Source: Providencia heimbachae ATCC 35613
GTDB taxonomy: Bacteria > Pseudomonadota > Gammaproteobacteria > Enterobacterales > Enterobacteriaceae
Direction: 5' to 3'
Assembly (NCBI RefSeq): GCF_001655055.1
Contig: NZ_LXEW01000003.1
Coordinates: forward strand, 62,001 to 126,000
Length of the DNA: 64,000 bases
How positions within the stretch are numbered: position 1 is the stretch's first letter; each line of letters begins with the position of its first letter. The notes beneath the pieces were generated by a model that was given only the letters and a program-made list of their open reading frames with translations, searched no databases and was not told the DNA's origin. The position numbers and the translations under genes are program-made. This document shows, one piece after another, positions 25,947 through 35,332 of the stretch.

Positions 25947-28298
25947 TTATTTTTTAGGAATGGAAGTACCCCAGTCTAACCAATCGCTCGGTGGCTCTAA
26001 TTTCAGAATGAAATGCTGTTCAGCTTTTGCTTTTGGCGAAAGTGGCACTGTCGGCGGGGTTGCAAGGGATATACCGCCACGGACAAATTGCTTAAATGTC
26101 CCACTCTTAATGACACCACCGGTTAAACCGAAGGCAAGGTTATAACCAGATGATAACCAAAATTGTGTATTGTCTCGAACGAGGTATTGGTACTCTTTCC
26201 CTATGCGGGTTGCCACATATACACGATCGGAAAGCTCTCCCAAATACAATCCAGTTACTGTACCAATCTCTAACCCTCTGAATAATATTGGGGTCCCCAC
26301 CTGAATAGAGCCCGCTTCACTGGCATCTAAATAAATCGTCAGTCCGTCGAGATAACGTGAATCGGTGATATTTGCAGTTTGTAATTCAAATTGGTAACGA
26401 TTTTTATTATCTCTGCCAGGCTCTGCACTAATGTAAGGTTGTAATAGCGTATCTAAATTATTAACTCCAGAAGGAGAGAGCTCGGGGGTAACAACCGCAA
26501 AGCGGCTGCCAATTTTAGTAAATGCCTCGACATATTCAGGATAAAGAATCGCTTTCGCTTTAACTTCTCGGTTATCAGCAGAAAGCTTGAGTGATTCTAT
26601 TTGACCAATATTGATACCCAAATAGCGGATCGGCATACCTTCCGACAACTTAGATGCATCGAAGGTCGTTAGTGTCACCGCACTTCCAATGGCTTTAGCT
26701 GAAGTTTCAGTAGGAAAAAGGGTGTGTTGTCTAACGGAGTCTGGTGAACCGGATTGAAGATTATCAAAGCTAATTGCACCACTAATTGCGCGGCTCAAAG
26801 GTGCGGCTTGTACGGTTAAGCCATTCCCGTTGAGCTGAACTTTTGCACCACCTTCTGCCCAAAATACACTTTTGTCGGTTAATAGATGACGATACTGGCT
26901 TGAGATATGAATGTTGACTTCAAAACCTTTATCCGTTGGTTTTATGGCAATAATTTTACCTACCGCAAATTGGCGATAGAGCACAACAGAGCCAGTTTGA
27001 ATATCAGGCAGGCTGGTAGCATTTAATTTAATGGTTGTTGGCGGAGCTGAGCCTAATATACCCGATTTTGCATTTTCATCACTGCGGTACAGAGGAAAGT
27101 TTTCAGGAAGGGCTTTTTTGCCTTTCTCAATATCTTTGCCAGGGAGTAAATGGATACCACCATCGAGCCACTCTTGCGGAGTAGCACCTTGAAATTGAAT
27201 ACCATTAAGACCTAATTGCAGGTCAACACGACTATTCGCGACAAATTTACTATCTCGCGTGATTAGGTATCGATATTCATCGAAAATAGCGATATCAAAG
27301 TTGACTTTTTCATCAGATAAGTGACGTTGTAATACCTCGCCAATTTTAATTCCGCGATAAACAATTGGTTGCTCACTATTTACACCATATGTATCTTGTG
27401 CCCAAAGGGAGAGGTGGAGCGTTTCTTTTCCTTGCTGTTCAAGTTGCTTCACATCTTGCTTCGTTGATTGCAAAACAAATTGCTGGCCTTCTTGAGCTGG
27501 AAGGCTATCCGCCGGTGAATCAAAAGAAACAGCACCGTTAATGACAGCTGAGAGGCTTTCCATCTTGATACTGGCGCCAGAGTTCAAATTAAAGTCACCT
27601 TCAACACCAGAAACATTCCAAAATTGACTTTTTTCACGCACTAAGTTGGCATAGCGTTTCTTTATAACGGCAGCGATAGAAACGCCTTTATCATTAGGTA
27701 ATACTGAATAATCTGAAATATAACCGACAGGCACTTTGCGGTAATAAATCGCAGAATTCTCATTTAATGAACCGAGATCTTTTGCCGTGAGGTAAATAAG
27801 CAATTCACCGTCATCAATATTAAGTTGGGGAGGGGTGTCTTGGGCGATAAATTGGGATTGCTCATTACCTTCGTTTGGTAGCATGCCAATATAGTTACCA
27901 CCTACTAATGCATCTAACCCAGATACGCCTGCAAGGGAGGCTTTAGGCGTGACAAGCCAAAATTTTGTCCCGGATGTTAGTGCAGAACGCATATCTTTGT
28001 TAATACTTGCGGTGACAATAATACTTTTCAAGTCTTTGCTGATGGTGACCGATTGAACCATACCAACTTCAACACCCTGGTAACGAATTGGGGTTCTATT
28101 AGCCACAACACCGGGAGCAGATGAGAATTCAATAGTGATTTCGGTTCCTTTATCAACCCAATATTGGAATAAAAGCCAACCCGCAATGAATATGGCGACC
28201 AAAGGAAGCAGCCAAAATGGCGAGATACGTGCTCTTTTGCGTAAGATAACTTCTTCCGTTATGTCAGAAGTATCAGTTTGTTGGTTTTGATTTTCCAT
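25947..28298 (-). CDS. letB: LetB, MCE-domain lipid transport tunnel, six MCE domains
   Basis: LetB (YebT) forms a periplasm-spanning stack of hexameric MCE rings that carries lipids between the inner and outer membranes. One N-terminal membrane helix (ISPFWLLPLVAIFIAGWLLF) precedes MCE domains, of which I count six at about residues 50-155, 160-275, 290-405, 410-535, 540-650 and 655-770. E. coli LetB has seven and 877 residues, against 783 here. The third repeat here aligns with E. coli MCE4 (LDGGIHLLPG region), so MCE3 is absent. Pore-lining segments such as PKASLAGVSGLDALVGGNYIGM and GATPQEWLDGGI are kept. It overlaps letA by 26 bases. Confidence 0.95.
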   Translation of the reverse strand: MENQNQQTDTSDITEEVILRKRARISPFWLLPLVAIFIAGWLLFQYWVDKGTEITIEFSSAPGVVANRTPIRYQGVEVGMVQSVTISKDLKSIIVTASINKDMRSALTSGTKFWLVTPKASLAGVSGLDALVGGNYIGMLPNEGNEQSQFIAQDTPPQLNIDDGELLIYLTAKDLGSLNENSAIYYRKVPVGYISDYSVLPNDKGVSIAAVIKKRYANLVREKSQFWNVSGVEGDFNLNSGASIKMESLSAVINGAVSFDSPADSLPAQEGQQFVLQSTKQDVKQLEQQGKETLHLSLWAQDTYGVNSEQPIVYRGIKIGEVLQRHLSDEKVNFDIAIFDEYRYLITRDSKFVANSRVDLQLGLNGIQFQGATPQEWLDGGIHLLPGKDIEKGKKALPENFPLYRSDENAKSGILGSAPPTTIKLNATSLPDIQTGSVVLYRQFAVGKIIAIKPTDKGFEVNIHISSQYRHLLTDKSVFWAEGGAKVQLNGNGLTVQAAPLSRAISGAISFDNLQSGSPDSVRQHTLFPTETSAKAIGSAVTLTTFDASKLSEGMPIRYLGINIGQIESLKLSADNREVKAKAILYPEYVEAFTKIGSRFAVVTPELSPSGVNNLDTLLQPYISAEPGRDNKNRYQFELQTANITDSRYLDGLTIYLDASEAGSIQVGTPILFRGLEIGTVTGLYLGELSDRVYVATRIGKEYQYLVRDNTQFWLSSGYNLAFGLTGGVIKSGTFKQFVRGGISLATPPTVPLSPKAKAEQHFILKLEPPSDWLDWGTSIPKK

Positions 28299-29505
28299 AA
28301 GAATCCCAAATTAGGCGACTATCTAGCCATTCGACGGCGAGGATGGTTAAAATAACAGCAACACCGAAGTACAAAGCAGCAGGTCCCATGGTAAAAGACA
28401 TAAGCTGATCACGGTTCACGAGTGTCATCATTAACGCAATCACAAACAAATCAAGCATAGACCAGCGTCCAATCCATGAAACAAATTTAAGCAGTTTCAT
28501 TCGTAATACGGGATCTATTTTGCTTTGTTGTTGAATTGAAAATAATAGCAATATCATGATGATGATTTTGATAAATGGCACCAAAATACTGGCAATAAAA
28601 ACGATGACTGCAATTGGCCAATTTCCTGAGTCGATTAAAGAGACGACACCTGAATAAATCGTATCTTCCATTCGCTGTCCATTCAGATAAAAAACTGAGA
28701 TAGGCAACAAGTTAGCAGGAATGAGCAAGATCATCGCAGTAATCAGTGCTGCCCATGTTTTTTGCAGACTTAAAGGCTCTCTGTACTGCAAAGGGCGATG
28801 ACAGCGCTGACATTTCTCTTGAGCATTAGGCGGTGCAGTGTAATGACAAGCCGTGCAGGTTAACGCAGTTGGATCTTCAGCTTTGTCATCCATCCGATAA
28901 AAGTAACGCCAAAGTACATCAATGTTGATATGAATAAGAATGAGTAAACTAATAATCGCCATAGTAATAAACGCGATTAAGCCATGACCAATAGAGACGG
29001 TAGCATAGTCCTGCATTTTTATTGCCGCAATACCCAGCCCAATAAGATATACATCTAGCATTACCCATTCTTTTAAATGATTAAGCACTAATAAAATAGG
29101 ACGTAAGTTTACTTTTAAATGGCGACCAATAAAAAGGCTAATAATAAGGATAGGTAACAATAGTGGCGCGGCAACCGCACAAAAAGCCACTATACTGGCT
29201 GTAAATGGGTCACCTTGCTGGTTTATTAAGCGGATACCTTCTAAAACATTTGCACTTATTTGTGTTCCAAGCAGATGAATTGATATTAAGGGTTGCCAAA
29301 AAGCAATAGGGGCAAGCAATAATAAGGTGATAGAAAGTATTAATAAACGGTTTAATGACCATGAACGGCCATCATTAAGTTGACTCAAACAACGTGGACA
29401 AACAATGACTTGCCGTGCACTGAAGCTGGGGGATAATATCTTCTGATTGCAATGAGAGCAGCGTTGCAAAATCATGTCAGTATGATTAATGTGATTCATA
29501 TACAC
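28273..29505 (-). CDS. letA: LetA, PqiA-like inner-membrane partner of LetB
   Basis: LetA (YebS, 410 residues) is the inner-membrane protein that works with LetB in lipid transport. Two four-cysteine zinc motifs are visible, CSHCN...CPRC near residues 16-39 and CTACHY...CQRCHRPL near 220-238. Each precedes a block of about four membrane helices (PqiA domains, with PIAFWQPLISI, LKEWVMLDVYLIGLG, NLLPISVFYLNG and IGRWSMLDLFVIAL). The GTG at 29505 or the ATG at 29499 can be the start; neither has a good Shine-Dalgarno. letB begins inside its 3' end. Confidence 0.94.
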   Translation of the reverse strand: MYMNHINHTDMILQRCSHCNQKILSPSFSARQVIVCPRCLSQLNDGRSWSLNRLLILSITLLLLAPIAFWQPLISIHLLGTQISANVLEGIRLINQQGDPFTASIVAFCAVAAPLLLPILIISLFIGRHLKVNLRPILLVLNHLKEWVMLDVYLIGLGIAAIKMQDYATVSIGHGLIAFITMAIISLLILIHINIDVLWRYFYRMDDKAEDPTALTCTACHYTAPPNAQEKCQRCHRPLQYREPLSLQKTWAALITAMILLIPANLLPISVFYLNGQRMEDTIYSGVVSLIDSGNWPIAVIVFIASILVPFIKIIIMILLLFSIQQQSKIDPVLRMKLLKFVSWIGRWSMLDLFVIALMMTLVNRDQLMSFTMGPAALYFGVAVILTILAVEWLDSRLIWDSYGKSKPTN

Positions 29506-29632
29506 TTATTGTAGGGGTTAATTTGCATGTAATCTAGTGTAAAAAAATTTACGACAAACTCACAACTTGGTAACCTTAGGGCTACTCTTATTGATGTTTT
29601 TATTAATTACTTGATTATTACAAGAAATAACT

Positions 29633-30115
29633 ATGGATAAAAAGAAGTATTATCTCGAAATTTCAGATAATCTATCCGCGTTACTTGCGGGTGAGTTCGA
29701 TTTAATTGCAAGTTTAGCAAATACCAGTGCACTCCTGTATGAACGTTTAGAGGGTGTGAACTGGGTAGGATTTTATTTTAGTGATGGGCAAGAGCTGGTG
29801 TTAGGTCCTTTTCAAGGAAAAGTGGCATGTGTCAGAATTGCATTCGACAAAGGCGTTTGTGGAAAGGCATTCAGTCACAACCAAGTTCAACGTATTGCCG
29901 ATGTCCATGCTTTCCCAGGTCATATTGCCTGTGATGGGGCAAGCAACGCTGAAATTGTATTTCCTTTAGTCGTAAATGGTCGAATTTTAGGTGTTTTAGA
30001 TATCGATAGCCCGAATTTTGACCGGTTCGATCAAGAAGATGAAAATGGGCTACAGCACCTTGTAAACCAGTTGTGTCAACATCTGGCAATGTGTTCTATG
30101 CCAAAATTTTACTAA
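29633..30115 (+). CDS. msrC: Free methionine-(R)-sulfoxide reductase
   Basis: MsrC (YebR, 160 residues) is a GAF-fold enzyme that reduces free methionine-R-sulfoxide. The catalytic cysteines are visible in GKVACVRIAFDKGVCGKAF and FPGHIACDGASNAEIVFPL, with the active-site DIDSPNFDRFDQED segment near the C-terminus. The length is close to E. coli (165 residues). It is divergent from letA and precedes proQ, the E. coli order; only a weak AAGAAA lies before its ATG. Confidence 0.95.
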   Translation: MDKKKYYLEISDNLSALLAGEFDLIASLANTSALLYERLEGVNWVGFYFSDGQELVLGPFQGKVACVRIAFDKGVCGKAFSHNQVQRIADVHAFPGHIACDGASNAEIVFPLVVNGRILGVLDIDSPNFDRFDQEDENGLQHLVNQLCQHLAMCSMPKFY

Positions 30116-30225
30116 ATATTGGTATGTTAAATTAATAGTAACGTGGCAATTGTCAGCAACACGATTATAATGGCGGCTTGTTCGTGCCCGTGAGGTTGGC
30201 AAAATCGTTGTTATCAGGAAATTTC

Positions 30226-30915
30226 ATGGAAAATCAACCTAAGTTGAATAGTAGTAAAGAAGTTATCGCATTTTTAGCAGAGCGTTTTCCACGCTGTTTT
30301 ATCGCTGAAGGCGAAGCACGTCCGTTAAAAGTCGGAATTTTTCAAGATATTGTAGCGTGTCTAACCGAAGAAGATGGTATCAGTAAAACACAGCTACGCT
30401 CTGCGTTGCGTATGTATACCTCAAGCTGGCGTTACCTCTACGGTGTCAAAGAAGGCGCTAAACGCGTTGACTTGAATGGTGACGACTGTGGTGAGTTAGA
30501 CGCAGAACATATTGCACATGCACGCCAGCAATTAACTGAAGCGAAAGCAAGAGTTCAAGCACAACGTGCAGAACAAAAAGCGCAAAAACGACCAGCCGCC
30601 AAAAAGCCGAGTGATAAAACGACTCGTAGCCCAGAAGCAGCTAAAGAAAATGCGCCTCGCCGCCGTCAATCAGACAATAAAGAACGCCCGCAGAACACAT
30701 CAACGAAAACCCCACGCCGTAACAACGCTGCTCCAGAGCAAAAATTGAAATCAGTTACTGATATCAACGCACTGCAAGTAGGTCAAAGACTGAAAGTGAA
30801 GGTTGGTAGTAGTGTGATGGATGCCTCTGTAATGGAAATTGCTAAAGATGGTGTCAGGGTTCAATTGCCAACTGGACTGGCAATGATTGTGCGCGCGGAA
30901 CATTTAAAGTTCTGA
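30226..30915 (+). CDS. proQ: RNA chaperone ProQ
   Basis: ProQ is a global RNA-binding protein that stabilises many small RNAs and mRNA 3' ends. The 229-residue product has the FinO-type N-terminal domain ([25 protein letters not shown] to about residue 120, with [28 protein letters not shown]). A basic, disordered linker and a C-terminal Tudor-like domain ([30 protein letters not shown]) follow. The start is the ATG at 30226 with AGGAA upstream. Prc follows after 19 bases, so they form an operon. Confidence 0.97.
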   Translation: MENQPKLNSSKEVIAFLAERFPRCFIAEGEARPLKVGIFQDIVACLTEEDGISKTQLRSALRMYTSSWRYLYGVKEGAKRVDLNGDDCGELDAEHIAHARQQLTEAKARVQAQRAEQKAQKRPAAKKPSDKTTRSPEAAKENAPRRRQSDNKERPQNTSTKTPRRNNAAPEQKLKSVTDINALQVGQRLKVKVGSSVMDASVMEIAKDGVRVQLPTGLAMIVRAEHLKF

Positions 30916-30934
30916 TACGGAGGTCAATCAGGTC

Positions 30935-32971
30935 ATGAACAAACTTCTTAAAATCGCACTTGTCGTTAGTCTAACCACTTTTGGCAGTGCAATTGCTAAT
31001 ACTCAAGCAGTGACTCCAGTCACTGCTGCTCAGTTACCTGTCTTAAAACAGAATGCACAGCATGGCACCGTCAGTGAAAGGGTGAGTTCAAGATTTACTC
31101 GCTCTCACTACCGCCAATTTGATTTAGATAAAGCGTTTTCTGGGAAAATATTTGATCGATATCTAAATATGCTAGATTTCGGTCATAATGTTTTGCTTCA
31201 ATCTGATGTAGACCAATATGCGAAAGATAAAGCAAAAGTTGGCCAATGGCTTGAAGATGGCAAATTAGATACGTTCTATGACCTGTATAACCTTTCGCAG
31301 CAGAGACGCTTTGAGCGTTTTCAATATGCATTAGCTCGCCTTGATCAACCTATGAATTTAGATGCCCAAGATTCTATTGAAGTTGACCGCTCTAAATCAC
31401 CTTGGCCTAAAGACAAGCAAGAACTTGATAAGCTTTGGGATCAAAAAGTGAGATATGACTGGTTAAATTTAAAGCTCTCGGGTAAAGATGATAAGGAAAT
31501 TAAGGAAAAACTGACTAAACGTTATAATTTTGCATTAAGGCGTTTAGCGCAGGGGCAAAGTGAAGATGTTTTCCAGCTTATTGTTAACTCATTTGCGCGT
31601 GAGATAGACCCTCACACCAGTTATCTTTCACCTCGTAATACGGAGCAATTTAATTCTGAGATGAGTTTATCTCTTGAAGGGATTGGCGCTGTTTTACAAC
31701 AAGATGATGAAAATACAGTTATAAATTCACTCGTTGCTGGTGGTCCTGCGGCTAAAAGCAAAGAACTGAAAGTTGGCGATAAAATCATTGGGGTCGGTCA
31801 AACCGGTAAGCCAGTCGTAGATGTTGTTGGCTGGCGCCTTGATGATGTTGTTGCATTAATTAAAGGCCCAAAAGGCAGTCAAGTTCGTTTGGAAGTCGTT
31901 TCTGATACTAAAGGGGCTAAGCCACAAATAGTCACTATAGTAAGGGAGCAGATCCGATTAGAAGATAGAGCTGTTAAGTTGACTATCAAGCAACAAGGTA
32001 AAGAGAAAGTTGCGGTATTAGATATCCCAGGTTTTTATGTTGGGTTAACGAATGATGTAAAAACGCAACTACAAAATATGGCTAAAGATAATGTATCCGC
32101 ATTGGTCATTGACCTACGAGGTAATGGTGGCGGCGCATTAACAGAAGCGGTTTCTTTATCGGGCTTGTTTATTCCGAAAGGGCCAATTGTTCAAGTTCGT
32201 GATAATAATGGCCAAGTTCGTCAAGATATCGATGATGATGATGTGATTTATTATAAAGGTCCACTCGTCGTTCTCGTTGATCGTTTTAGTGCTTCGGCAT
32301 CTGAAATTTTTGCCGCTGCGATGCAAGATTATGGCCGAGCGCTTATTGTTGGGGAGCCAACGTTTGGTAAGGGTACGGTTCAACAACATCGAAGTTTAAG
32401 CCGTGTTTATGACCAAATGCTTAAACCAGAATGGCCATCGCTAGGCTCTGTGCAATATACTATTCAGAAATTTTACCGAGTGAATGGTGGAAGCACACAG
32501 CGTGAAGGTGTAACGCCTGATGTTGTTATGCCAACAGGGCAAGATCCTGCTGAGACGGGTGAAAGTTTTGAGGATAATGCGCTACCATGGGATAGTATTC
32601 CACCTGCAAATTATTCTAAAGTTGGTGATATTGCCGCGGATTTATCGCCAATAAAAACCAAACATTTAGACCGTATTAGTCAAGATCCTGAATTCAATTA
32701 TATTGATGAAGATATCGCTCGCTACAAAGCGCATAAAGATAGCAAAAATCTGATTTCGCTAAATTATGCACAACGTCAAAAAGAAGATGATGAAATTGAA
32801 GCGACTAAACTTAAGCGTATAAATGAACGTAATGCTAGAGAGGGTAAACCATTACTCAAATCCATTGAGGATTTACCCAAAGATTACGAAGGACCCGACC
32901 CTTATTTAGATGAAACGGTGAAAATGGCAATAGATCTTGCGAATCAAAATGCCAAGATGTTATCTAAGTAA
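30935..32971 (+). CDS. prc: Tail-specific periplasmic protease Prc
   Basis: Prc (Tsp, 678 residues) degrades periplasmic proteins with hydrophobic C-termini and, with NlpI, the peptidoglycan hydrolase MepS. After a signal peptide (about residues 1-22), the PDZ domain (about 240-325, starting SLSLEGIGAVLQQDD) precedes the S41 protease domain with the catalytic Ser in DRFSASASEIFAAAMQDYGRA and the Lys in GEPTFGKGTVQQH. The N- and C-terminal helical domains are typical. It lies downstream of proQ, as in E. coli, but htpX is displaced by about 2.7 kb. Confidence 0.97.
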   Translation: MNKLLKIALVVSLTTFGSAIANTQAVTPVTAAQLPVLKQNAQHGTVSERVSSRFTRSHYRQFDLDKAFSGKIFDRYLNMLDFGHNVLLQSDVDQYAKDKAKVGQWLEDGKLDTFYDLYNLSQQRRFERFQYALARLDQPMNLDAQDSIEVDRSKSPWPKDKQELDKLWDQKVRYDWLNLKLSGKDDKEIKEKLTKRYNFALRRLAQGQSEDVFQLIVNSFAREIDPHTSYLSPRNTEQFNSEMSLSLEGIGAVLQQDDENTVINSLVAGGPAAKSKELKVGDKIIGVGQTGKPVVDVVGWRLDDVVALIKGPKGSQVRLEVVSDTKGAKPQIVTIVREQIRLEDRAVKLTIKQQGKEKVAVLDIPGFYVGLTNDVKTQLQNMAKDNVSALVIDLRGNGGGALTEAVSLSGLFIPKGPIVQVRDNNGQVRQDIDDDDVIYYKGPLVVLVDRFSASASEIFAAAMQDYGRALIVGEPTFGKGTVQQHRSLSRVYDQMLKPEWPSLGSVQYTIQKFYRVNGGSTQREGVTPDVVMPTGQDPAETGESFEDNALPWDSIPPANYSKVGDIAADLSPIKTKHLDRISQDPEFNYIDEDIARYKAHKDSKNLISLNYAQRQKEDDEIEATKLKRINERNAREGKPLLKSIEDLPKDYEGPDPYLDETVKMAIDLANQNAKMLSK

Positions 32972-33001
32972 AGGTTACGCTATCCGCTAATCGAAGTGTT
33001 A

Positions 33002-33046
33002 AAACCCCATCCATTTTTTATGAAGTGTGTGGGGTTTCTGTTTTTA
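33002..33046 (+). terminator. prc terminator
   Basis: AAACCCCA and TGGGGTTT form an 8-bp stem with a 20-base loop, followed by CTGTTTTT, 31 bases after the prc stop. Confidence 0.7.
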
Positions 33047-33100
33047 AATCGTATCAGCATGTAAATGATAGACTTCATGCATTTTGAGACTAAAGCCTCT

Positions 33101-34024
33101 TTATACAAGATTAATGTGCTCTGTATTTTCAATATTAATTATTCTTGTTCCAATCATGCTGGCTTGTCCTCCGACCTTAACGCGATTAATTATCTGCGCT
33201 TGTGTATCAATAGTGACTTGAATTTGAGAGGCACATCCCATCGCTCGGCCTTGTTCAAACACAAAATTATTTTCGTTTGGTACGTTTGGTAATATATGAG
33301 TAACCAGATAGCACCCTAGCGCACCACTGGCACTGCCGGTTGCTGATTCTTCATCTATTCCGTACAGAGGTGCAAAATTACGGCAGTGTGCTGTGATTGA
33401 TGTCTGGCGGCTTAGTTCAAATACATGGAATCCGATAGCATCAAATTTGCGACTCAGATTTGCGATTGCTTCATGGTTGGGTTGCAGGGTATCTAATTGA
33501 CCCGGTTGCACGGGGACAATTATATCTGGCAGTCCGGTTGAAATAATCTCAATAGGAAAGCCTGTTTCTGTAATGACGTTGTGATGTATTCCGAGTGCAG
33601 CTGCAACCTCTTCGACGGGAGGGCCTTTTCGCCTAATAGGTAAGGTCTGCTCCATGACAATGTTGTTAGCGCTGACAGTTACGTTCAAAATACCCGCATT
33701 CGTTTTTTGCTTATAATGACCAGGAGCTAGCAGGTCGAGGGAAGCTAAAGTGAAAAAAATCGCTAATGTTGCATGCCCGCAAAAATCTACTTCCCCTACG
33801 GGAGTAAAAAAATCCACTTTGAAATCAGTATCCTCACCTGCGTAGACAAATGCGGTTTCGGAAAAGCCGATTTGTCGTGCGATAGCTATTTTTTGCTCAA
33901 TACTTAGATCGGGAGGGCTGAGAACGACACCCGCGGGATTGCCGCCAGAGTTATTCAAGGTAAATGAATTAACAAGGTGCACCTTGATATTGTGATTACC
34001 CGAAAGTGTTGCTTTGTTTTGCAT
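33101..34024 (-). CDS. PhzF-family isomerase-like protein
   Basis: This 307-residue protein belongs to the PhzF superfamily, two-lobed diaminopimelate-epimerase-fold enzymes. It shows the N-terminal GNPAGVVL and the proton-shuttling Glu in IGFSETAFV, the FTPVGEVDFCGHATLA strand-loop motif and the repeat of the fold near FAPLYGIDEESATGSASGALG. PhzF itself acts in phenazine synthesis, but no other phenazine gene is here, so the substrate is unknown. It has AGGAG 6 bases upstream. It lies 27 bases after the 80-residue gene and is probably co-transcribed with it. Confidence 0.88.
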   Translation of the reverse strand: MQNKATLSGNHNIKVHLVNSFTLNNSGGNPAGVVLSPPDLSIEQKIAIARQIGFSETAFVYAGEDTDFKVDFFTPVGEVDFCGHATLAIFFTLASLDLLAPGHYKQKTNAGILNVTVSANNIVMEQTLPIRRKGPPVEEVAAALGIHHNVITETGFPIEIISTGLPDIIVPVQPGQLDTLQPNHEAIANLSRKFDAIGFHVFELSRQTSITAHCRNFAPLYGIDEESATGSASGALGCYLVTHILPNVPNENNFVFEQGRAMGCASQIQVTIDTQAQIINRVKVGGQASMIGTRIINIENTEHINLV

Positions 34025-34051
34025 CTGCTACTCCTGCGCTTGTTATGGCTA

Positions 34052-34294
34052 TTACTGTGGGTTAATACTGTTTATTTTCGCAAGCCATTGTGCCTCTTTT
34101 AAGCTGAATGAGTATGTATTTTTTGCATCAGGAGTGATTAATTTAAATTCAGAATTACTGATTTTAATCATGGGGATGCCATCAAATTTTACGGTAGTAT
34201 TTAATGCTTTAATTTTGGCCTGTGGTGGTGAGGTTAAGAGGTCATTGGGTATACAATTCGTATGTTTAAAACACGGTGTAAGTGACAGTGGCAT
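34052..34294 (-). CDS. Unknown 80-residue protein upstream of the PhzF-like gene
   Basis: I recognise no family. The frame encodes a polar 80-residue protein with two cysteines near the N-terminus (TPCFKHTNC), no signal peptide, and a mixed strand-helix composition (TTVKFDGIPMIKISNSEFKLITPDAKNTYSFSLKEAQWLA). The AAGGAT Shine-Dalgarno 6 bases before its ATG and the 27-base gap to the PhzF-like gene favour a real gene. A competing plus-strand frame at 34014-34319 starts at TTG and lacks such support. Confidence 0.55.
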   Translation of the reverse strand: MPLSLTPCFKHTNCIPNDLLTSPPQAKIKALNTTVKFDGIPMIKISNSEFKLITPDAKNTYSFSLKEAQWLAKINSINPQ

Positions 34295-34319
34295 GTTGAT
34301 CCTTAAATATATAAATTGA

Positions 34320-34642
34320 ACTAGCGTGAAGTAGGGTAAATAAACCTCTCATCTTGGTATTATTCCATTCCTTTTCTGAGTTAACTTTCAAAATCCACCA
34401 TTAAACTAAAAAATCATTTTGACCGCTTAAATTTATATTAATACAACGATAGCAAATATCTCATTAAATTAAGGTCAGTGAAGCCGAGATTTGAGATGTA
34501 AGTTTTTCATTTCGTTATATTCTAATAATTTATTTTGGTTAGCTAAATTATTCAAAGTGATTAATTAGTTATCCGTTTCTTTACCTTTGCTAAATTTATC
34601 CTAAACTTTTGTTGTATATTCTTCATTAATAGGACAATACCA
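34320..34642. other. 323-base AT-rich gap
   Basis: This gap carries the divergent promoters of the 80-residue/PhzF-like operon and the repeat-bearing exported protein. I see no hairpin, repeat or further frame that I can support. Confidence 0.4.
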
Positions 34643-35266
34643 ATGAATAAATTATTTATAGGTTTAATTACGCTACTGGTTATGGTGGTTTCATCAATAG
34701 GTACTGCGAATGCAAGGAATTACCCTTGTTCTGGAAGTAAAGGCGGAATTGACCGGTGCGACGATGGTAAGTTTATTTGTAATGATGGTTCAACTAGCCG
34801 TTCTGAACAGATATGTACTGTGGATTTGAAAAACTCAATTAATAGTAAAGCTGGCACTACGGGTGCTGCTATTGGTGCAGGTACTGCAAAACAATCAAAT
34901 AAACCTTCTACAACAGAATCAATAAAAAATACCAGTGATAAAGCGAGCAAAAAAGCGAATGATAAGGCTAGTGATGTTTCGGATAAAGTGACAGGTAAAA
35001 CAAAAGATATAAAAGAGAAAGCCACGAAAGCGTCAGATAAAGATTCAGTAAAAGCGGTAAAAGAGAAAGCCACGAAAGTGTCAGATAAAGATTCAGTAAA
35101 AGCGGTAAAAGAGAAAGCCACGAAAGTGTCAGATAAAGATTCAGTAAAAGCAGTAAAAGAGAAAGCTGCGAAAGCGTCAGATAAAGATTTGACAAAAACA
35201 GTAAAAGAAAAGGCAACTAAAGAAAAAGTAACTAAAGAAAAAGCGAATAAAACCACTACAAACTAA
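34643..35266 (+). CDS. Exported Cys-rich domain plus Lys/Ala repeat tail
   Basis: This 207-residue protein has a signal peptide ending near ANARN and a short cysteine module (PCSGSKGGIDRCDDGKFICNDGSTSRSEQIC, about residues 30-60), which resembles the small YdcA-type proteins. The rest is a disordered Lys/Ala/Thr-rich tail that contains four 16-residue repeats of the type KVSDKDSVKAVKEKAT (about residues 129-192). These probably form a charged helix. AGGA lies 8 bases before the ATG. Its position between prc and htpX is unlike E. coli. Function is unknown. Confidence 0.8.
   Translation: MNKLFIGLITLLVMVVSSIGTANARNYPCSGSKGGIDRCDDGKFICNDGSTSRSEQICTVDLKNSINSKAGTTGAAIGAGTAKQSNKPSTTESIKNTSDKASKKANDKASDVSDKVTGKTKDIKEKATKASDKDSVKAVKEKATKVSDKDSVKAVKEKATKVSDKDSVKAVKEKAAKASDKDLTKTVKEKATKEKVTKEKANKTTTN
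35027..35218 (+). repeat. Four 48-bp tandem repeats inside the exported protein gene
   Basis: Units at 35027-35074, 35075-35122, 35123-35170 and 35171-35218 each encode a 16-residue block. The first three are nearly identical at DNA level and the fourth is diverged. The unit is a multiple of three, so copy number can change without frameshift. Confidence 0.95.
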
Positions 35267-35299
35267 TTGTTACTTAACATATTCACCGTTTACTACTAA

Positions 35300-35332
35300 G
35301 AGTGCTGTTTAAGTTAGCAGCACTCTTTTTTA
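35300..35332 (+). terminator. Terminator of the exported protein gene
   Basis: GAGTGCTG and CAGCACTC form an 8-bp stem with a ten-base loop and TTTTTT following, 33 bases after the stop. Confidence 0.85.

Noticed and set aside
34014-34319. A plus-strand 101-codon frame overlapping the 80-residue gene
   Set aside because: It starts with TTG, has no ribosome-binding site, and has a Cys-rich composition unlike a real protein. The minus-strand frame has AAGGAT at the correct spacing.
35027-35218. Regular 48-bp units considered as a CRISPR array
   Set aside because: The units are contiguous, with no spacers, and are in frame within one coding gene. They are protein repeats.
34720-35256. A 178-codon open frame on the minus strand opposite the repeat-bearing exported protein gene
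   Set aside because: It is made of repeated Phe/Ser/Ala/Val codons that mirror the sense-strand repeats, has no Shine-Dalgarno of its own, and exists because the repeat lacks antisense stops.
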